Made by a program: the position numbers and the translations under genes
Assembly (NCBI GenBank): GCA_944472155.2
Contig: OX235273.1
Coordinates: 108,150,582-108,214,581 of the forward strand
Direction: 5' to 3'
Source: Trichobilharzia szidati
Taxonomy: Eukaryota > Platyhelminthes > Trematoda > Strigeidida > Schistosomatidae
DNA length: 64,000 nucleotides
Notes under the pieces: model-generated
The model's input: the letters and a program-made list of their open reading frames with translations, nothing else
Databases searched by the model: none
What the model was told of the DNA's origin: nothing
In this document: positions 24,501 to 39,500 of the stretch, piece by piece
How the letters are laid out: every line of letters starts with the position of its first letter
Numbering within the stretch: the first letter of the stretch is position 1

Positions 24501-27500
24501 ATGAATTGTCCGTGAAGTCCAGAACATGCACGGTCTACTTGTCAGTCCAACTTATGGCTGTCTTCTCGCTCCCAATAGTCTGCCGCATGACTGAGTTCGC
24601 TACAATTAGGAATATCATCGGTGATAGTAGGCAGCCTTATTTTACTGGTGTTTTCACTTCAAATGTTTCGCTGAGCATTCTCTTGTGAATCTCTTCATAT
24701 GTGGTATAATGTAACTGGTGAATGAGATTCATATAGGTTTGCATCACTGCACTGCGTAGTCCCCAAAATACCTCAAGGTAGATGCCATCATAGAACTTTA
24801 TAAAGCAGATGAAGTTGAGGCAAAGAGTTGAATACCATCGTAAACTGTGTTCGATGGTAATGCTAAGCATTTTAACTTGATCACAGCACTCTTTACTTTT
24901 CCTGAATTTCGGAGTAGATTGTTTCCAACTGAAGAGAAGCCTTTGATGCTGAATATGACACCATGATATCCACGCCACCAGCGTACTCGTGATTTTCTGT
25001 CTGAGCGACCTAAGCAGATTACTGACTCGCTACTTGACAATTCTATACCATATTCTCTGGAATCTGGGAAGTTTTACCAGACTTAATTACTGTGCAGACA
25101 TTCCATGTCTCATTGCTTGCTTTTGTCTTCATCAAAAGAAGACAATGGATGACTGACTGTCTTCCCGAAGGCTTTCACCAGCCGTCGCAGTCAGTCTTTT
25201 TAGAGTTCAGTGGAAAATTAGGTCATTGTTTCTGTGCTTTTAAGTCTCAGTAACCACAGAGTTGTTTTCACTGATTGAGGACAGCTTCCCTTATATACAA
25301 GATCCTCTGTCTATTTCAGGGAACAAACCAGTTACTAAAATCGGCGAACTTGGCCTAAGTTCGGTATTAATTGTTTGATGGCAAAGGCTTCAAATATTTT
25401 GTTTTTTAAAATTCTAATTCCTTTACTTTCCTAGTTGAACACATGGCTTCAGGCTATAGGCTTGAAGTTTAGGAAGCAGTGATGTTTATTTTTACGGGAT
25501 GGGGTTGCTAGCCCCATGCCCAACCTCCCTTCTTTACCAGCCTTATTACCGGCTTAGCGAGATAGAGGAGTGCCTCGGTCGGGGTTCGAACCCTGAACCA
25601 CATGCGCAGTAGGCGAGCATTCCACAGCTGTGCCATTGGCGTGAAGCTTTAAGCAATTGTGGCAAAATATAATTGCCATGAACCACAATTATCCTAAATG
25701 ATTTTAATGCATTAATTTCATGACCATCATCTAAAAGGTGGCAAGAGGTTGCACTACCAAATAATTTTCAGATTTCAGTCTCGAATTTCTTTGAATATGC
25801 TCAGATATGCGACCATAAATCCTGCTGTCTCTTTCCGATGTACTTGAATTGACATAAACATTGAATTTTCAATAGTTGGTTTGTAAGGATTAGATACATT
25901 CTTACGAGTTGATCACGGATTGATATCAGTTAGAGAAGCATTGTAAACCATGAAGTATTGCTAGACAGCAGTTTCATCCTAGTTTCAGAATCATCAGCAG
26001 TACCCACCTACCAGCAATTTTCAAACCCAGGACCTTCCACTTACAAAGTAAGCTCGTATACCATTCAGCCACTGGGACCCGAATCAGTGGCCAGCCCATG
26101 AATTCTAATTTCTACCAATGCGTGATTTAGCGCGACCACCAACCAATGTCATCGGTCTGATATCCATCCTCACACTTGACTGGGTGGACCTCACTGGTCA
26201 CAACTTTTCACTAGAACTCCAGGAAACTCGATCCCTTAGCAAGCCACTAGTGAGCACGAATCAGTAAAAGTTAGAATTCACAGGTTGGCCATTGAATCGG
26301 GTCCCAGTGGATGAATGTTATGCGAGCTTGCCTTGTAAGTGGGAGGTTCTGGGTTAGAACATTGTTGGTGGGTGCGTAGTGCCGATGATTCCCAGAAAAA
26401 CTAGGATGAAACAGCTGGCTGTCCAGTACTCCCTGGTTTTCAATGATTCTCTAACACATACATATAAATTCATATATTCATTTGGGCATCACATGAAACG
26501 GGAACTTTCGATTTTTTAAAGTTTTCTAAGTGATCAGTCTGTTTTGGTAAATTGAAAATAATTTGGAAATTCGACAAATTTTTTTTTAAGAGGGGCATTC
26601 ACTCAATATCCAATGTTTTCAGACACCTTAATCTAAGGGTTAGACTTTGGCGTTCATAAAACGGCATGAGCTTATTACTGATGTCAATGTCTCCCAGTAA
26701 ATTGGTCGAATTCTAGATGAGTGTCAGTAGGGAATGGGACACGGACCTTCGTATGGCAAGCACTGAAAGGCACTCTATCATCGAACCACTAGGATAGACT
26801 GCATCCAACAACACTTCTGCCCTTGCAAAAAGGTGCAATACGAATTCAGTTCTGCTTAAAATCAATGCAAAATCGCCTAGTTAACAAGTATATTATTATG
26901 TAAGCTGCCTATTTATTACTAATTATAAGCCGATTGAATATTTTCTGAACAAAAATAAGATCAAGATCTTCGGCTAAATGATGAAGGTCACATTCACATT
27001 TGTTTTGTAAAAATATTTAATTTACTTCGACATATATGCATTGAACAAATCACTATACTTTCTATCCTGCTGTCATTTTGACGAATATACATGAGATGTC
27101 AAACAATGTCAACTTTTTGTTTTTGTTTTTCTTATCTCATATTGTGTACGATCCCCTGAGATGCATTTTCTGTAGATATATCAAACAGTAAAACAAAAAT
27201 ATTTGCCAAACCAAATACAAAACAACGTTCTGAAATTTTTTTTCATCTTGTAATAATAACAACAATACCAACAACGGAAGCAGAATTACCAGTGAACATC
27301 AACCCCCGACGAAAACAGAAGTCCTGAAGGCAATCAAGATGCTGAAAGCTGGAAAGGCAGCAGGACCAGATGGAATCCCAGCAGAAGCATTGAAAGTGGA
27401 CCCAGAGACAACAGCAGACTTGATGACGCCACTACTGGAGAAGTGTGAAGAAAAATACGAGATTAAGATTATTCAACTACCAAAGAAAGGAGACTTAAGT

Positions 27501-30500
27501 CAAAGCAAGAACTGGTGCGGAATTATGCTCCTGTCCATCCCAAGCAAAATACTAAGCCGCATCATCCTGGAAAGGATCAAACAAGCCCTGGATTAAAAAC
27601 TTCGACCGGAACAAGCTGGATTCAGGAGAAACAAGTCATGTATTGATCAAATCACCACACTACGGATCATCATTGAACAAAGTTTGGAATGGCAGTCACC
27701 TCTCTATCTCAACTTCATCGACTTTGAAAAGGCCTTCGACAGCGTCGATCGAGAGGTGATTTGGCAACTACTTCGCTACTACGGGGTGCCGCCGACAATT
27801 ATACATCTCATCCAACAGTTGTATGAAAACGCTGCATGCCAAGTAATCCAAAACGGGAAACTCACGGAATCCTTCGAAGTGAAGACAGGAGTAAGACAGG
27901 GTTGCCTACTATCGCCAATGATTTTCCTGATTGCGGTAGATTGGATAATGCGACAAACAGCTGGCAATGAGGAAACAGGCATAAAATGGACTCACACAAA
28001 GAACTTGGAGGATCTGGACTTCGCCGATGATATATGCCTGATTTCCCACAAACTGGAAGATATGCAAGTGAAAAGTAACAAGTTGGCAGAAGAAGCATCA
28101 AAGATAGGACTCCAGGTGAACATAGATAAAACAGAGGTGATGAAGATCCCTGGCCAACACCAACACTAACAACAGACAGCAATCAGCATAAATGGAAAGA
28201 ACCTGAATGAAACTACCTCCTTTACCTACTTGGGAAGCATTGTTTCAACTACAGGCGGAACTGACGAGGATATCAAAGCAAGGATCGGGAAAGAAAGGCA
28301 AGCTTTCACTACTCTCAAGTCTGTGTGGAGGTCAACATCATTCAGCGTCAAAAATAAGATCCGTATTTTCAACTCCAATGTGAAGTCAGTACTACTATAC
28401 GGATCAGAGACTTGGCGTGTCACAAAAAGCACCTCAAACAAGCTACAGACCTTCATTAACAGATGTCTTCGCTCAATACTCAAGATCAGATGGCCGGAAA
28501 GGATCAGCAACAAAGATCTCTGGGAGCGAACCAACCAGGAACCTATTGTGAAACAAATAGGCAGGAAGAAATGGAGATGGATTGGCCACACTCTGAGGAA
28601 ACCAGCAAGTGACATCACTAGACAAGCCCTCGAGTGGAACCCGAAAGGGAAGCGACGAGTTGGTCGTCCGAGGGTGACCTGGAGGAGATCATGTGAAGAG
28701 GAGATGAAAGCATGTGGGCAGACCTGGAGCCAGGTGAAAACTCTAGCAGAGAACCGAACGGAATGGAGACGCATGGCTGAAGCCCTATGTTCCTCTAGGA
28801 ACTAAAGGAAATAATAATAATAAAGTGAAAGTTCTCAACACGGTACATACCAGTATAAAAGTTGGATTTGAATTTAACTGCAAGATAATTCATGTTGACA
28901 GAATTGTAACAAGACAATCGGGTGGGTGGTTGGTAAACACTGAAAGTCTGGGTCTTGTGAAACAAATCCTGAGTGGAATAGCTTTATTCTGCCTCAAAAA
29001 AACTTGTTAAATCAGCTATTACTTAAGTGGATTGCATTTTCTGTAAATAATGTTTAGTTCTCAAATAGAAATGTATACGATAATAGACATTTGTAAAAAA
29101 TTATATTCGTAAAATCTCAGCGAAATTGAAATGAGTAATTCCAACGTTTCGTCCGGCAAGCTGGTCCGAACTTCTTCAAGGAAATTAATCGAAATTAACA
29201 TTACAGAGGTTTATATATTAAAGGAACATTTCTTGTTTTTAAAAGCTTTGTCCAATCATGAGTCATTCAACAAGTATCAACAAGTTTAATAAACAAAATT
29301 TTATGAGCTGTGATCAGAGTGTGTATGTGTGTGTGGGTAAACAGTTGTAAAACATTTCTTAACGTCTCCATAATAAGATATGGACAGTAGGGAGCTTTGA
29401 CCAAGTATTATTAATTAACTATTGATACATATCCATTTTTTATTTATTAATCAGGATTTCCTATGCATCAGCTAACATCACACATTCATGTCTGTTCAAA
29501 CTGTTAGTATCTAGAATTTTTTTACATTTTTACATTTTACACAAATGTCTACTTCTCACTCGGCGCCTAAATATTTCAGAACTATTCTGTCAAATCTTGA
29601 CGACAGTTCATCTGAATGTACGATTATAAATAGGAATCGAAATATGATCCTTTGTACTACTGATTAGTTGATAGAAATAGTCAGATATTGCTTGTATCAG
29701 CCAGCAGTGCTTGCAGTACACCCAAACTGAAGTGATCTACACACACACAGACAATGGCTTCTCTCTTTTGAAGTGGTATAGTCGGTGTGACACACTTCAA
29801 ATGACTAAATCAATTCAGACCACTCGAATTCTGGCTAATTTTGTCCCACTGGCTGAATGATCAGTTGGCTCGACTTGATGACCGAGGTTTTCATCCCTGA
29901 TAGGATGATGGGTGTGTACGACTAAGACACCACAGAGTAGAATGAGACAGCCATGTGGTACTCTCTGGTTTTCAGTAGCTCATTAAATGAAGTCAGTTCG
30001 AGACCGGGAATCAGCATTATTTAAAGTAATGTTACAATACTTCAGCTTAACACAGTGACCAGATTACTCTAGGAGACTTGCAACATCTGTGATCTGGATA
30101 TTTCCAAGAAAGCTGATGATACTGATATAGAACTGACCTATCTTGGTCTTCTCATGTCTTAGCGATTTCTCAAAGAATATTTCGTCTGACTTTTTACATT
30201 AAGAAGTTGAGGCACTCAGGCATAACCCAACCACTCCTCTTACAGTTTGTCAACTCGTGTATTTTACCTATTCTTCTTTACTGTTCACCCTTATTCTTTC
30301 CTGGATTGTTAAAAAGACTATGTCATACTTCGTAGACTCTGAAACTGTAGTAGGAGGAGTGGTATCCCATTGGGCCATATCGTTGGCATTGTCACCGATA
30401 GGCATTTGATGTCATGCAACAGATCGCTAGAGAATTTGTCCTTGTTCTCAGACAAGATTGAAGATTTATGCACGTCGTCTAAGTATAAAAATTCCACTTC

Positions 30501-33500
30501 TATATTAGCACGTACTCTATGTGATGAAGATAGTGTCGTTTTTTTTCATAAGTGTGGACATAATTTAAGCTGTATTATGACTGTTAACTTTGTATTTCAC
30601 CTCACTATACCATATCAACAGAACATTAGATCCAAAATCTATAACATGCTAAAGTTTCCAAACTGAATCGACAATACCGTTTGAAACAAACTCACTGTTA
30701 TTAGTATTTATTATTATTATATCTAATAATTATGTCGTTAATGTGGACAAATTCCTCCGATTAATTTTTGTTTTAATTTTTAATTTTATATACACTTTGA
30801 GTAAATCAGATGCAATATTGTGACAAATGCTGAGAATTCCATTCTGTATCATAAGTACTGTTTTTGGAATAAAGTAAATCATTATTGTTATTAATTAATA
30901 CGGTCAGTGACAGTTATTCCTTAGCGAAAACGGATATATATATGTATGTACAGAACCTAGTGAAAAGTAGTCCTTGTTTCCTAATGAATGTTCTGAAATG
31001 TTTTTAATGGACATCTGTAAACAGTCATGCTAAGTTATGAAATTTATGAAAATATTTTTAAGTGCATTTCCTTTGATGAATTCTTTTCAGATTGCAAGTT
31101 TATGAGTCCCAGTGGTCAGATGACTTGTTTCTCTGAGATTTATAAGACGTTGTAAACGAGATTTATTGTAACCTTTGTTTGGAATTTATCGTGGATTGAT
31201 TTCCTGGTAAACGTTGATGAAATCAGTGGTATCCTCGCATATGAGTTACCTAAATAGACATATCATAGAATAAAAGAGTGTTAATATATGTGTGTAAAAC
31301 TTGGGCACTGTGATAGTAAGTAATTCCGTATTAGTTTGTTTATTTGATGTATCACACATTCAGTGAAACAGTATTATTAACTGGATGAGGAAGTTTCGAA
31401 AAACAATTCATTATGCCTCATAATCATATCAGTTATGATCACACGACTTCGAAACTTGAGTTTCATAGTTTTCTTTGTTCTCTCCTGTTTGTCGTCGTTG
31501 GAGTAGTATAATTTCCCAGATGTCTAAATGGACAGGTGTTGAATCATTCCTATTACACGTATTTGCAGTTGATTCGATAAACAAAGTTTCCGTTATCAAT
31601 CTCTCCCTCCACCCTGCTGCTACATTAGATTTTGAAACGGTCATCTTATCCGATCCTATTATATATGGTTGTGTATAACTGTAAGTAGTGGGTGCTGCAC
31701 CTGAACTATTCTCCAGATTTCTAATCTTATTCGGGTCAACTCATCTAGATTTCGCTAGGTTTTCATGCTCGGCTAGTCTGACTGTACCTGTTCTACTACC
31801 TTGACCTTTGTTCCATACAAGGAAAAAAACTCGAAACCTTACGGAGAATTCTTAACAATACAGGAATAAAAGTGGTATTCAAACCCATAAACGCAATTAG
31901 AAAAAAGCTTTGCCGGTTCAAGTATCAATCCTGTGAAGCCTTTAAAACAAAACAATTTAGTTTATCTAATACCCTACTGGAATGATTGCCAGGTCAAAAA
32001 CATAGGTCAAAGTAGTAGAACAGCGGCAGTCAAACTAGCCGAACATAAAAACCTAGCAAACTTTAGATTATTTGACTCGAATAAGATAAGAAATCTAATG
32101 AACAGTTCAACCATAGCAACACTAAATGCATTTACACACAACAAACCACACAACAGGATTATGGGATAAGATGACAATTTTAAAATCTAATGTAACAGGG
32201 TGAAGGGAGATATTGATAACGGAAGCTTTGTTGATCCAATCAACTGCAAATACGTGTGGCAGGAATGATTTAACATTTGACCACCTAGACATATGGAAGA
32301 TTCTACTACTCCAGCGACGACAAATAGGCGAGAACTAAGAAAACTATGAAACTCATATTTCGAAGTCGTGTGATTATAACTGATATGATTATGAAGCATA
32401 ATGAATTGTGTTCGAAACTTCCTCATCCAGTTAATAATACTGTTTCACTGAATGTGTGATACATCAAATAAACAAACTAATATAGAGAACACAGCGTTAC
32501 TTAATTCGGGACGTTTAGAGTTTATCAACGTTGTCGTTCCCTCAGATGAAAACACTGAAAAAACGGAGAGTTATTCCAACATCTTGAGCAGAAATCTTCG
32601 ACATTTTTGGAATGCAGTTCACTTCTGTCAAATGCAAGATGATGCTGTAGGATAGATCTGAATCGGCTCTCAGTTTAAAGATAGGGAGAGAGTTGAGTGA
32701 CGACGTTAACCACTTCATTTATTTGGAAATCTGCATGTGCTCTAATGAACCGACTGCTAGCGGAATCGCAGCATGGATACAAAAGGTTCATATGGCATTT
32801 TCCAAATTACATAATCTATAGCGTAGACGTGATAACTTGATGTTGTTCAGTGGAAGTCAGTATGGCACAGCAATTCACTCAATCCTTCTGCACGACTGTG
32901 AGATATACGCAGTGGAAGCGGAAGAGTTGAGAAAGCTAAGCGTCTTGGACCTTGATTGTTCGCCGTATAATAGGGTGAATAACATCGAGATTAGGCGTAG
33001 AATTCTAGGACTAGAAAGAAAGCCAACCTAAGGTTTTTTAGAAGCGGTACCTATGTCGATGGTTACAACGCATGTTACGCATCCCAAGCGACTAACTTCC
33101 TCGATGAGCAATGCTAGTTGACGAGAGATTAAGTGGGAAAAAGATTTGCGATTGGACAAATCAAAATCTTGGATCAATCCATGAAGTCTCTGACTGTTGG
33201 TTTGAGCCAATCACAAAGAAGACTGTGAGCTGTCTGATCTGATTCCTTGAATCGTTAATAACCAATGCCTTCAGGCTGTTAACTACTTTGCTCAAACCGT
33301 TTTCAGTTGCTCCAAATGCTCATTTCCAGTGTATTTCTCATTAACTTTCGTTTTCATAACTAACCATATATGTGTTTCTTTCTTTTCTTTAGCGTCTGCT
33401 AGAATCTACTCCAAAAGATTATTCTGATCATGCCTTATTAGTTGAAGCAGAAAGTGCTATACACCGACTAGCCTTAAGAGTGAACGCCGTACATGCTGCT

Positions 33501-36500
33501 GGAGAAGATGAAAATATTGTCGATGGTATTAAACTGATTGAGAGACTTTTAGCACCAGCAGTAAGTAGTTAAATGTTTGATCGTTTTTTTGTTGTTGTAA
33601 AAATAAAACCATATCATCCGGTGACATGGTAGTACAATGAATAGTTACGCTTTCATTTTTAATACAAATAATACACTTTTATGTTCACATAAGAGAAATC
33701 TAAAGATGATCGTCTCTCCCCTTATCACTCTTTTTTGAGTAAAACATGAAACAAAATGCTTAAATTAATATAGTTGAGTCAAAAAGACTCTGAGTTAGAG
33801 TACTATAATACTGTATCACTGTTAAATTCTTGAATATTGACAATATTATATCCTTATATTTGTAACTATTACTCCGATGGAATGATAATTGATAGGGCTA
33901 GAATGTGCATCTTTGTTTGACTACCGGAAACTGACATGAATCGGTGGAAGTTATGATTCATGGGCCATTAGGCTGCATCCCAATATTTGAATGGTCGGTG
34001 GAATCACCACATAACCTGGAAGCTCTGACTTTGATGTCCATTTGGTACTGCTGAACTGCTGTAAACTAGGAGGGAACAGATGCCCATTAATCCGTGATTT
34101 TCAATGGTTTTCTAACTGATTTCGGTTACTGATCTGACTCGAATCAGCCATGAACTTTAAGCGCGAATATGGCTTAAGTGTGATTAATATTTTGTCTAAA
34201 CATTTTTCCTCGTCAACCACTCACATGATTTAGGGTTCGATACCCAGCCGACGCACTTCTTAACCTCACTAAGCCGGTAGTAAGGCTGTTAAAGAGGGAA
34301 GGTTGGACGTGACGCTAGCATCCTCATCCTGTTAAAATGAAACCACCACCACGAAACTTGATCACTCAATCTTGAAGCCCCATGTTCCACTTGGACCAAA
34401 CGTTTCTACTTCGAAAAATATATGGAAGTCGAAAGCTAAGGCTTCAGAAATATTGATTGCAAATACGGTTCCTGTTGAAACACATTAACAATACATACGG
34501 ACTGTACAGAGAGATCGGCATCACGGATAGAATAAATGATTTTTTAGCTATATTCGGAAAAGGTGAACCACTGGTTTAATAAATAAATATCTCAGGAGCT
34601 ATAGCCTACTTTCCTCCTAGGTTTTTTCTAAAGTTTTGTGTGAAATTATTTAAATGAATTTTAGATTTCCCCGTCGATTGATTGGACTGAAGTGCTCGGT
34701 CTCAGGTTGACATGTCTGCTTCTTCTGCACAGGCTTCGACGATGTCTGAGCATGCAATTAGAATTTCATTGGTGGATGCTGACTACCAATGGAATTCGGG
34801 ATGCGCGTTTCGTCCTATTTGGGACTCGTCATCTGGACGTACCTGCACACTGTTGCACAAGAGGTGACTCTCGTGGCTCAGGTGGTCTAGTGGATAGCGC
34901 TTTGGCATTTGGAACTATGGGCACTTGCTTCGAGCCTCGGTGAGATCATCATCACTGACTGCAGAATGCAGGTACATCCAGCTGACGAGCCCCAATCAGG
35001 ACTAAATGCGCATCCTGGATTCCACTGCTAGTCACCATCCACCTTTTAATATTTGTGTGAATTGTTTATATCCTTTTTGTCAGAATGTGAGAGATTATTA
35101 TTATTCTTTGCAATTTTAGACCCTCACACCAAATCGTCAATACGTTCGACATGATATTGTTTCTATAGAAGTAAGTTATTACATTCATTTTATCACAAGT
35201 GAAATTTTGTAATGAATTTTTGTGATAGAGACACATTTAAAAACTGCTGACTAGTCGTCGTTTCACTCAGTAGAGCTTTATTCATTTCATCCGAAGTAAA
35301 TGATGGTGACTGATATTCACCATAACCCATACGAAGTAAAAATCACACTTGAATGTTACCAGCTTATCACTTTGAAATGAGTATTTACAGAGGCTTTTTC
35401 AATCCTATCCGTTTTGATCGGGAACATAGGGCTTCAAGTTTTAGGCTTTGAAGCTTCAATAGAGCTTTTGGTGACAGGATTTCATTGTGAGATGAAGTCG
35501 GGCTAGAGAAGCATTTGAAAATGTTGGAGTACTGGACAGCTGTTTCGTCCTAGTTTGGGACTCTTCAGCAGTCTTCCAGCCAATGTCAGCTCATGATGAA
35601 ATCCTGTAAGCAGTCAATCAAATCCCTACAAGCCAATATTTGAATAGTGTTTTTGTTGACTTGCTAACCGTACGCTCAACCTTTCTTCTCTGTAGTGGTT
35701 AGTATTGGCTAAGCCGGACTTAGGATTACACGGACTGTCAGTCAAACATGAACCACGTGTTCGGTCGGTCAGCATTTTACCCCTTAAACACCGGCGCACA
35801 TTTGCAGACATAATGACAGCAAAATATGAATAAATAGATGTGTATTTGTGGTATCAAATACTTTTCGAGTTTAATAAGGCTTACAGTATTTCACAATGTT
35901 AGAAACAATGCCACTGATATTTCTCCGAAAATACCTAAATGCTGACGTACTTACAAGCTCATCAAATTTTGATTTGTAAGTTTATTGTATATGTCTAGTA
36001 CAGAGTTTTCATAGCACAGTAGGTGAATTTGTAAATTTCTATTACATAACCATAGTTGTATCATAGGTATACACATACTAGTAAACATTTTCATAGATAT
36101 GTCATGTACAACATAGTGAATATACATTAGGGAATACATTTTTTTAATCGACAATTACATAACTTCTGAAGTAACCATGAAGCTACAGAAGTTAACGGAA
36201 TTCTTTAAAAGTTCACTGTAAGAAGAATGTCAATCTTACAATGACAGAATGCTAATCACCCATACAAGTGATGCGGGTTCGACTCCCGGTTACTGATCCA
36301 GTCCTAAATCTCCTCTAGCTGATAGTAAACCCAATAAAGAGAGAAGTCTTAGTATGAAGCTAGTTAACCCATCTCTTAAAAAAACATTCCCCTCCTATGA
36401 AACTTTAGAGTGATAGCAAAAGAATGGAAAAAGTGACAAAACAGGAAACATTTTATTGTTGTTATTATCATTTGCATTCTGAGTAGAACAGAGCTTCAAA

Positions 36501-39500
36501 AACACGCACCCAATGCGCTCGATATTCTGCCATCACTTTCAAATGAACTCATGACTGTGCTTAATTTTCATTTCCTCTTCATTTCATCTACTTAATGTCT
36601 CAGTGGAACGTCCAGCTCATTTCTTCCATTTGGAAACCACTTGAAGACCTAGAGTGTGATGTCACATGAATTTCTCCTCCTTTGTCCAGTGTATCATCAT
36701 TTACCTCCACTAATATACTGAAGAATAGGTTATCGCCTAGTTTTCAAAAGAACGGATACTGAACAAAGAATACTCTTTTTGATAACTTCATCATCAGGCT
36801 CTGCAGTTATATATACATTATAGTGAATGAATTAGTGTTATTAACAACATTCATGTTGTTGAAATAACATCAAATCAATAATAATAATAATAATATCAGT
36901 GGATTACATTTCATTAGCATCAACATAACAATTAACTGAATATCAGAAAAATTAGGAAAGATAACCCTACAAATTCATGAATTAATAGTCTCCACTGTAG
37001 GTCAGGGCAGTAGAAGTGGCTGGAAGTGCTTTTCCTGAACACAAAGCACCGATTTTTCCAGGCAAATCTCAATAGCCTCTGCTGCATAGAGTAGGCGGTG
37101 TCTGAGTGCTTTCGGCAATTTATTTGGTACTTGGTAGATAATAGAGGAGGATTATTCCATGCTGGTTTTGTGGCCGGTTTGGACCGGGTGGTCTAATATC
37201 GAACTGTTGACGGCTTCTACTACACCTTTACTTAGCCATAGTGGAAGGTGTTCTCGAGTGAGCACGAAAAATCAAGCTCCTAGATCAACGGCCGATATTA
37301 CTCGCCTCACAAGCATAATTGAATTGGTAGATAAAGTTTGAATTGGCTTGTTTAGGTACTTCATCTTTCAATCGGGGAATCACCATCGGTCGTGTAGAGA
37401 ATAAGGCGTGTAGTTTGCCAGCATTAAAAGGTTCTTTGAACTGATTTTCTTAATTTCTTCGTAATTATTTCACTTGGTTTATCGCCATTGAATTGCAGTC
37501 GTATGTGAAGTGGCTTCTTGTTTACGGGATAGTGAGTAGTCCTTTTCCGATTTCTTTGTCATATGTTTCTTGCTAAATTCGTCGGGATTGATATTTTCAA
37601 TCAAGGTATCACACACAATGCTTAATTCATCTTCAATTACTTCTTCTGAGCACATAGCTCTAACTCTGTGGCTGAGGGTCTTCACTAAATTTCTTTTGTA
37701 CTTGATAGGAACGAAGCTATGAAAATGTTTATATTGTCCTGTCCAAGTACTTTTTCTATGTAAATTTCTTTTGATGCTACCACCTGGTTTTCTTGTAAGG
37801 AGGATATCCAGGAAGGCAATTCTGTTTTGAAATTCTTCTTCGCAAGTAAATTTCATAGCCAAATGTACTTTATTGAATTCAGTAATTATTACACTTCTAT
37901 CCAAATCATTATCAGAAAGAATGAAGGTGTCATCCATATACCGGCAATAAAATGAGAACTTTCTGATTAGGTTGTTTAAAGGTTCATTTTCCAGTTCATT
38001 TTCCGGAAAGAAATCAGCCAAAATGGGACCAATTGGGGAGCCCATCGCCACCCCGTCCACTCGCCTAATTAGCTACCAGAATTCTTCGCCCAGTTTACTA
38101 GGAATTGATCAGTATAGAAAAGAGGAAGGATTGAGTTTTAAGCCAGCAACTTCACACAGTTTGCATTTTAATCGTAATTTACGACGAGCATCATATTACT
38201 TATGGAAAGGATTGAGCAAAATCAGTTTTGGTAGATCAGTCCTAACTTAACGCAGAGTAACTACTTTTGTCTGACGACCTGAACGTATCGAAGGCATAAT
38301 GATAGAGTAATTCAAATATTTTCAGATACTGACATAAAATTTCGTAGCTTACCGTCACAAAACTGGGACTATTTACCAGCTTTAATGCTGTAAACCTTCG
38401 CTTTCAATCAAACATATTGTTGCGAGAGCTGTCTGTAATTTACATCAATGTTTACGTCCCATATCTTGGTCATGAGAAGAAGCAAGAACAAAGACTAACT
38501 CAACAACCAATCACAACAGATTTTGCGTGGGTGGACACGATTAGCTGATACATGGTATGACCTTCAAAAAAAACAGCCACAAAGAGATGACAGAATAACC
38601 TTCAGCAGGAAAACAGCCAATCAGAGGACTTTGCTTCTCTGCTAACAATAACGCTAATAATAATGTACATAAAAATCTATAAATATCTGTTGATTTTCTC
38701 AATAAACGATCTGTTGCCTGCCTCTTATCTTCTGTCGTTACAATATTACATTATAAACATTCATTGTTTTTTCCACATTTTAGGAACGCAAAGATCCTGT
38801 CTGTATATTCATGTTTACAGATCAAATTGTTTTTACTGTGGCAAGACGTAGAGGAAGTCAAGTTGTCAAAAAGCCGTTATTTCTCCGCCTGTATGCTAAA
38901 GTAGTTTATAATGTTGTAATAGCTGTTGATTCTGTTAATGTTACATTGTAATTTGTCCTATATTAATTTTTATGTGAATCAAGGGACACAATGACTGTCC
39001 TTATATATATATATAAGCTTCGTAGGCATATTTCTTTACTCTGATGGCTTCTACCAAAAATGATATTTCTTAAACTGAAAGTTCGCCATCCATTTTGAAC
39101 TAACTGATTGAGCGCTTTAATTTGCTTATATTGTAACAGCAGGAGGCAGGACACAGAAGCCAAGCTATATTTTTTTTCGAAATGATCAGACAGCTATTTA
39201 TATCTATGCTGTTTATATTCTGTAACTAATCTCTGAGCGTGTGATTTTGGTTTACTACATTAAACGACATGAAATAGAATGTTCAAATACACATATAGTA
39301 TTCTGTTGCTAATGCACTATTGAACTGTAGGGATTGTAGTATTCAGACGTTAACACTGACAAATACAATGATTCTTACCGTGAGAATAATATTCCGTTGG
39401 AAGCCATTGTCTGTTTCACACCACCACAATATTCACTATCGACTATATACAGTTGGATAACAGTTTACAGGTTAGACAAATTTGCCATTATCAGTACCAA

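Noticed and set aside
24356..24688. 110-codon stretch on the + strand
   Set aside because: Shadow of an RTE-a copy on the - strand.
28226..28774. 182-codon open stretch on the - strand
   Set aside because: Antisense shadow of the well-supported RTE reading frame.
37972..38250. 92-codon stretch on the + strand
   Set aside because: Its first part is antisense to a PLE RT and the rest is unrecognised, with a SINE-T-like phrase.
38890..38952. Exon 6 extended to a TAA at 38949
   Set aside because: The open stretch past 38890 ends the protein early and does not match the PH region; the donor at 38891 restores the frame with exon 7.
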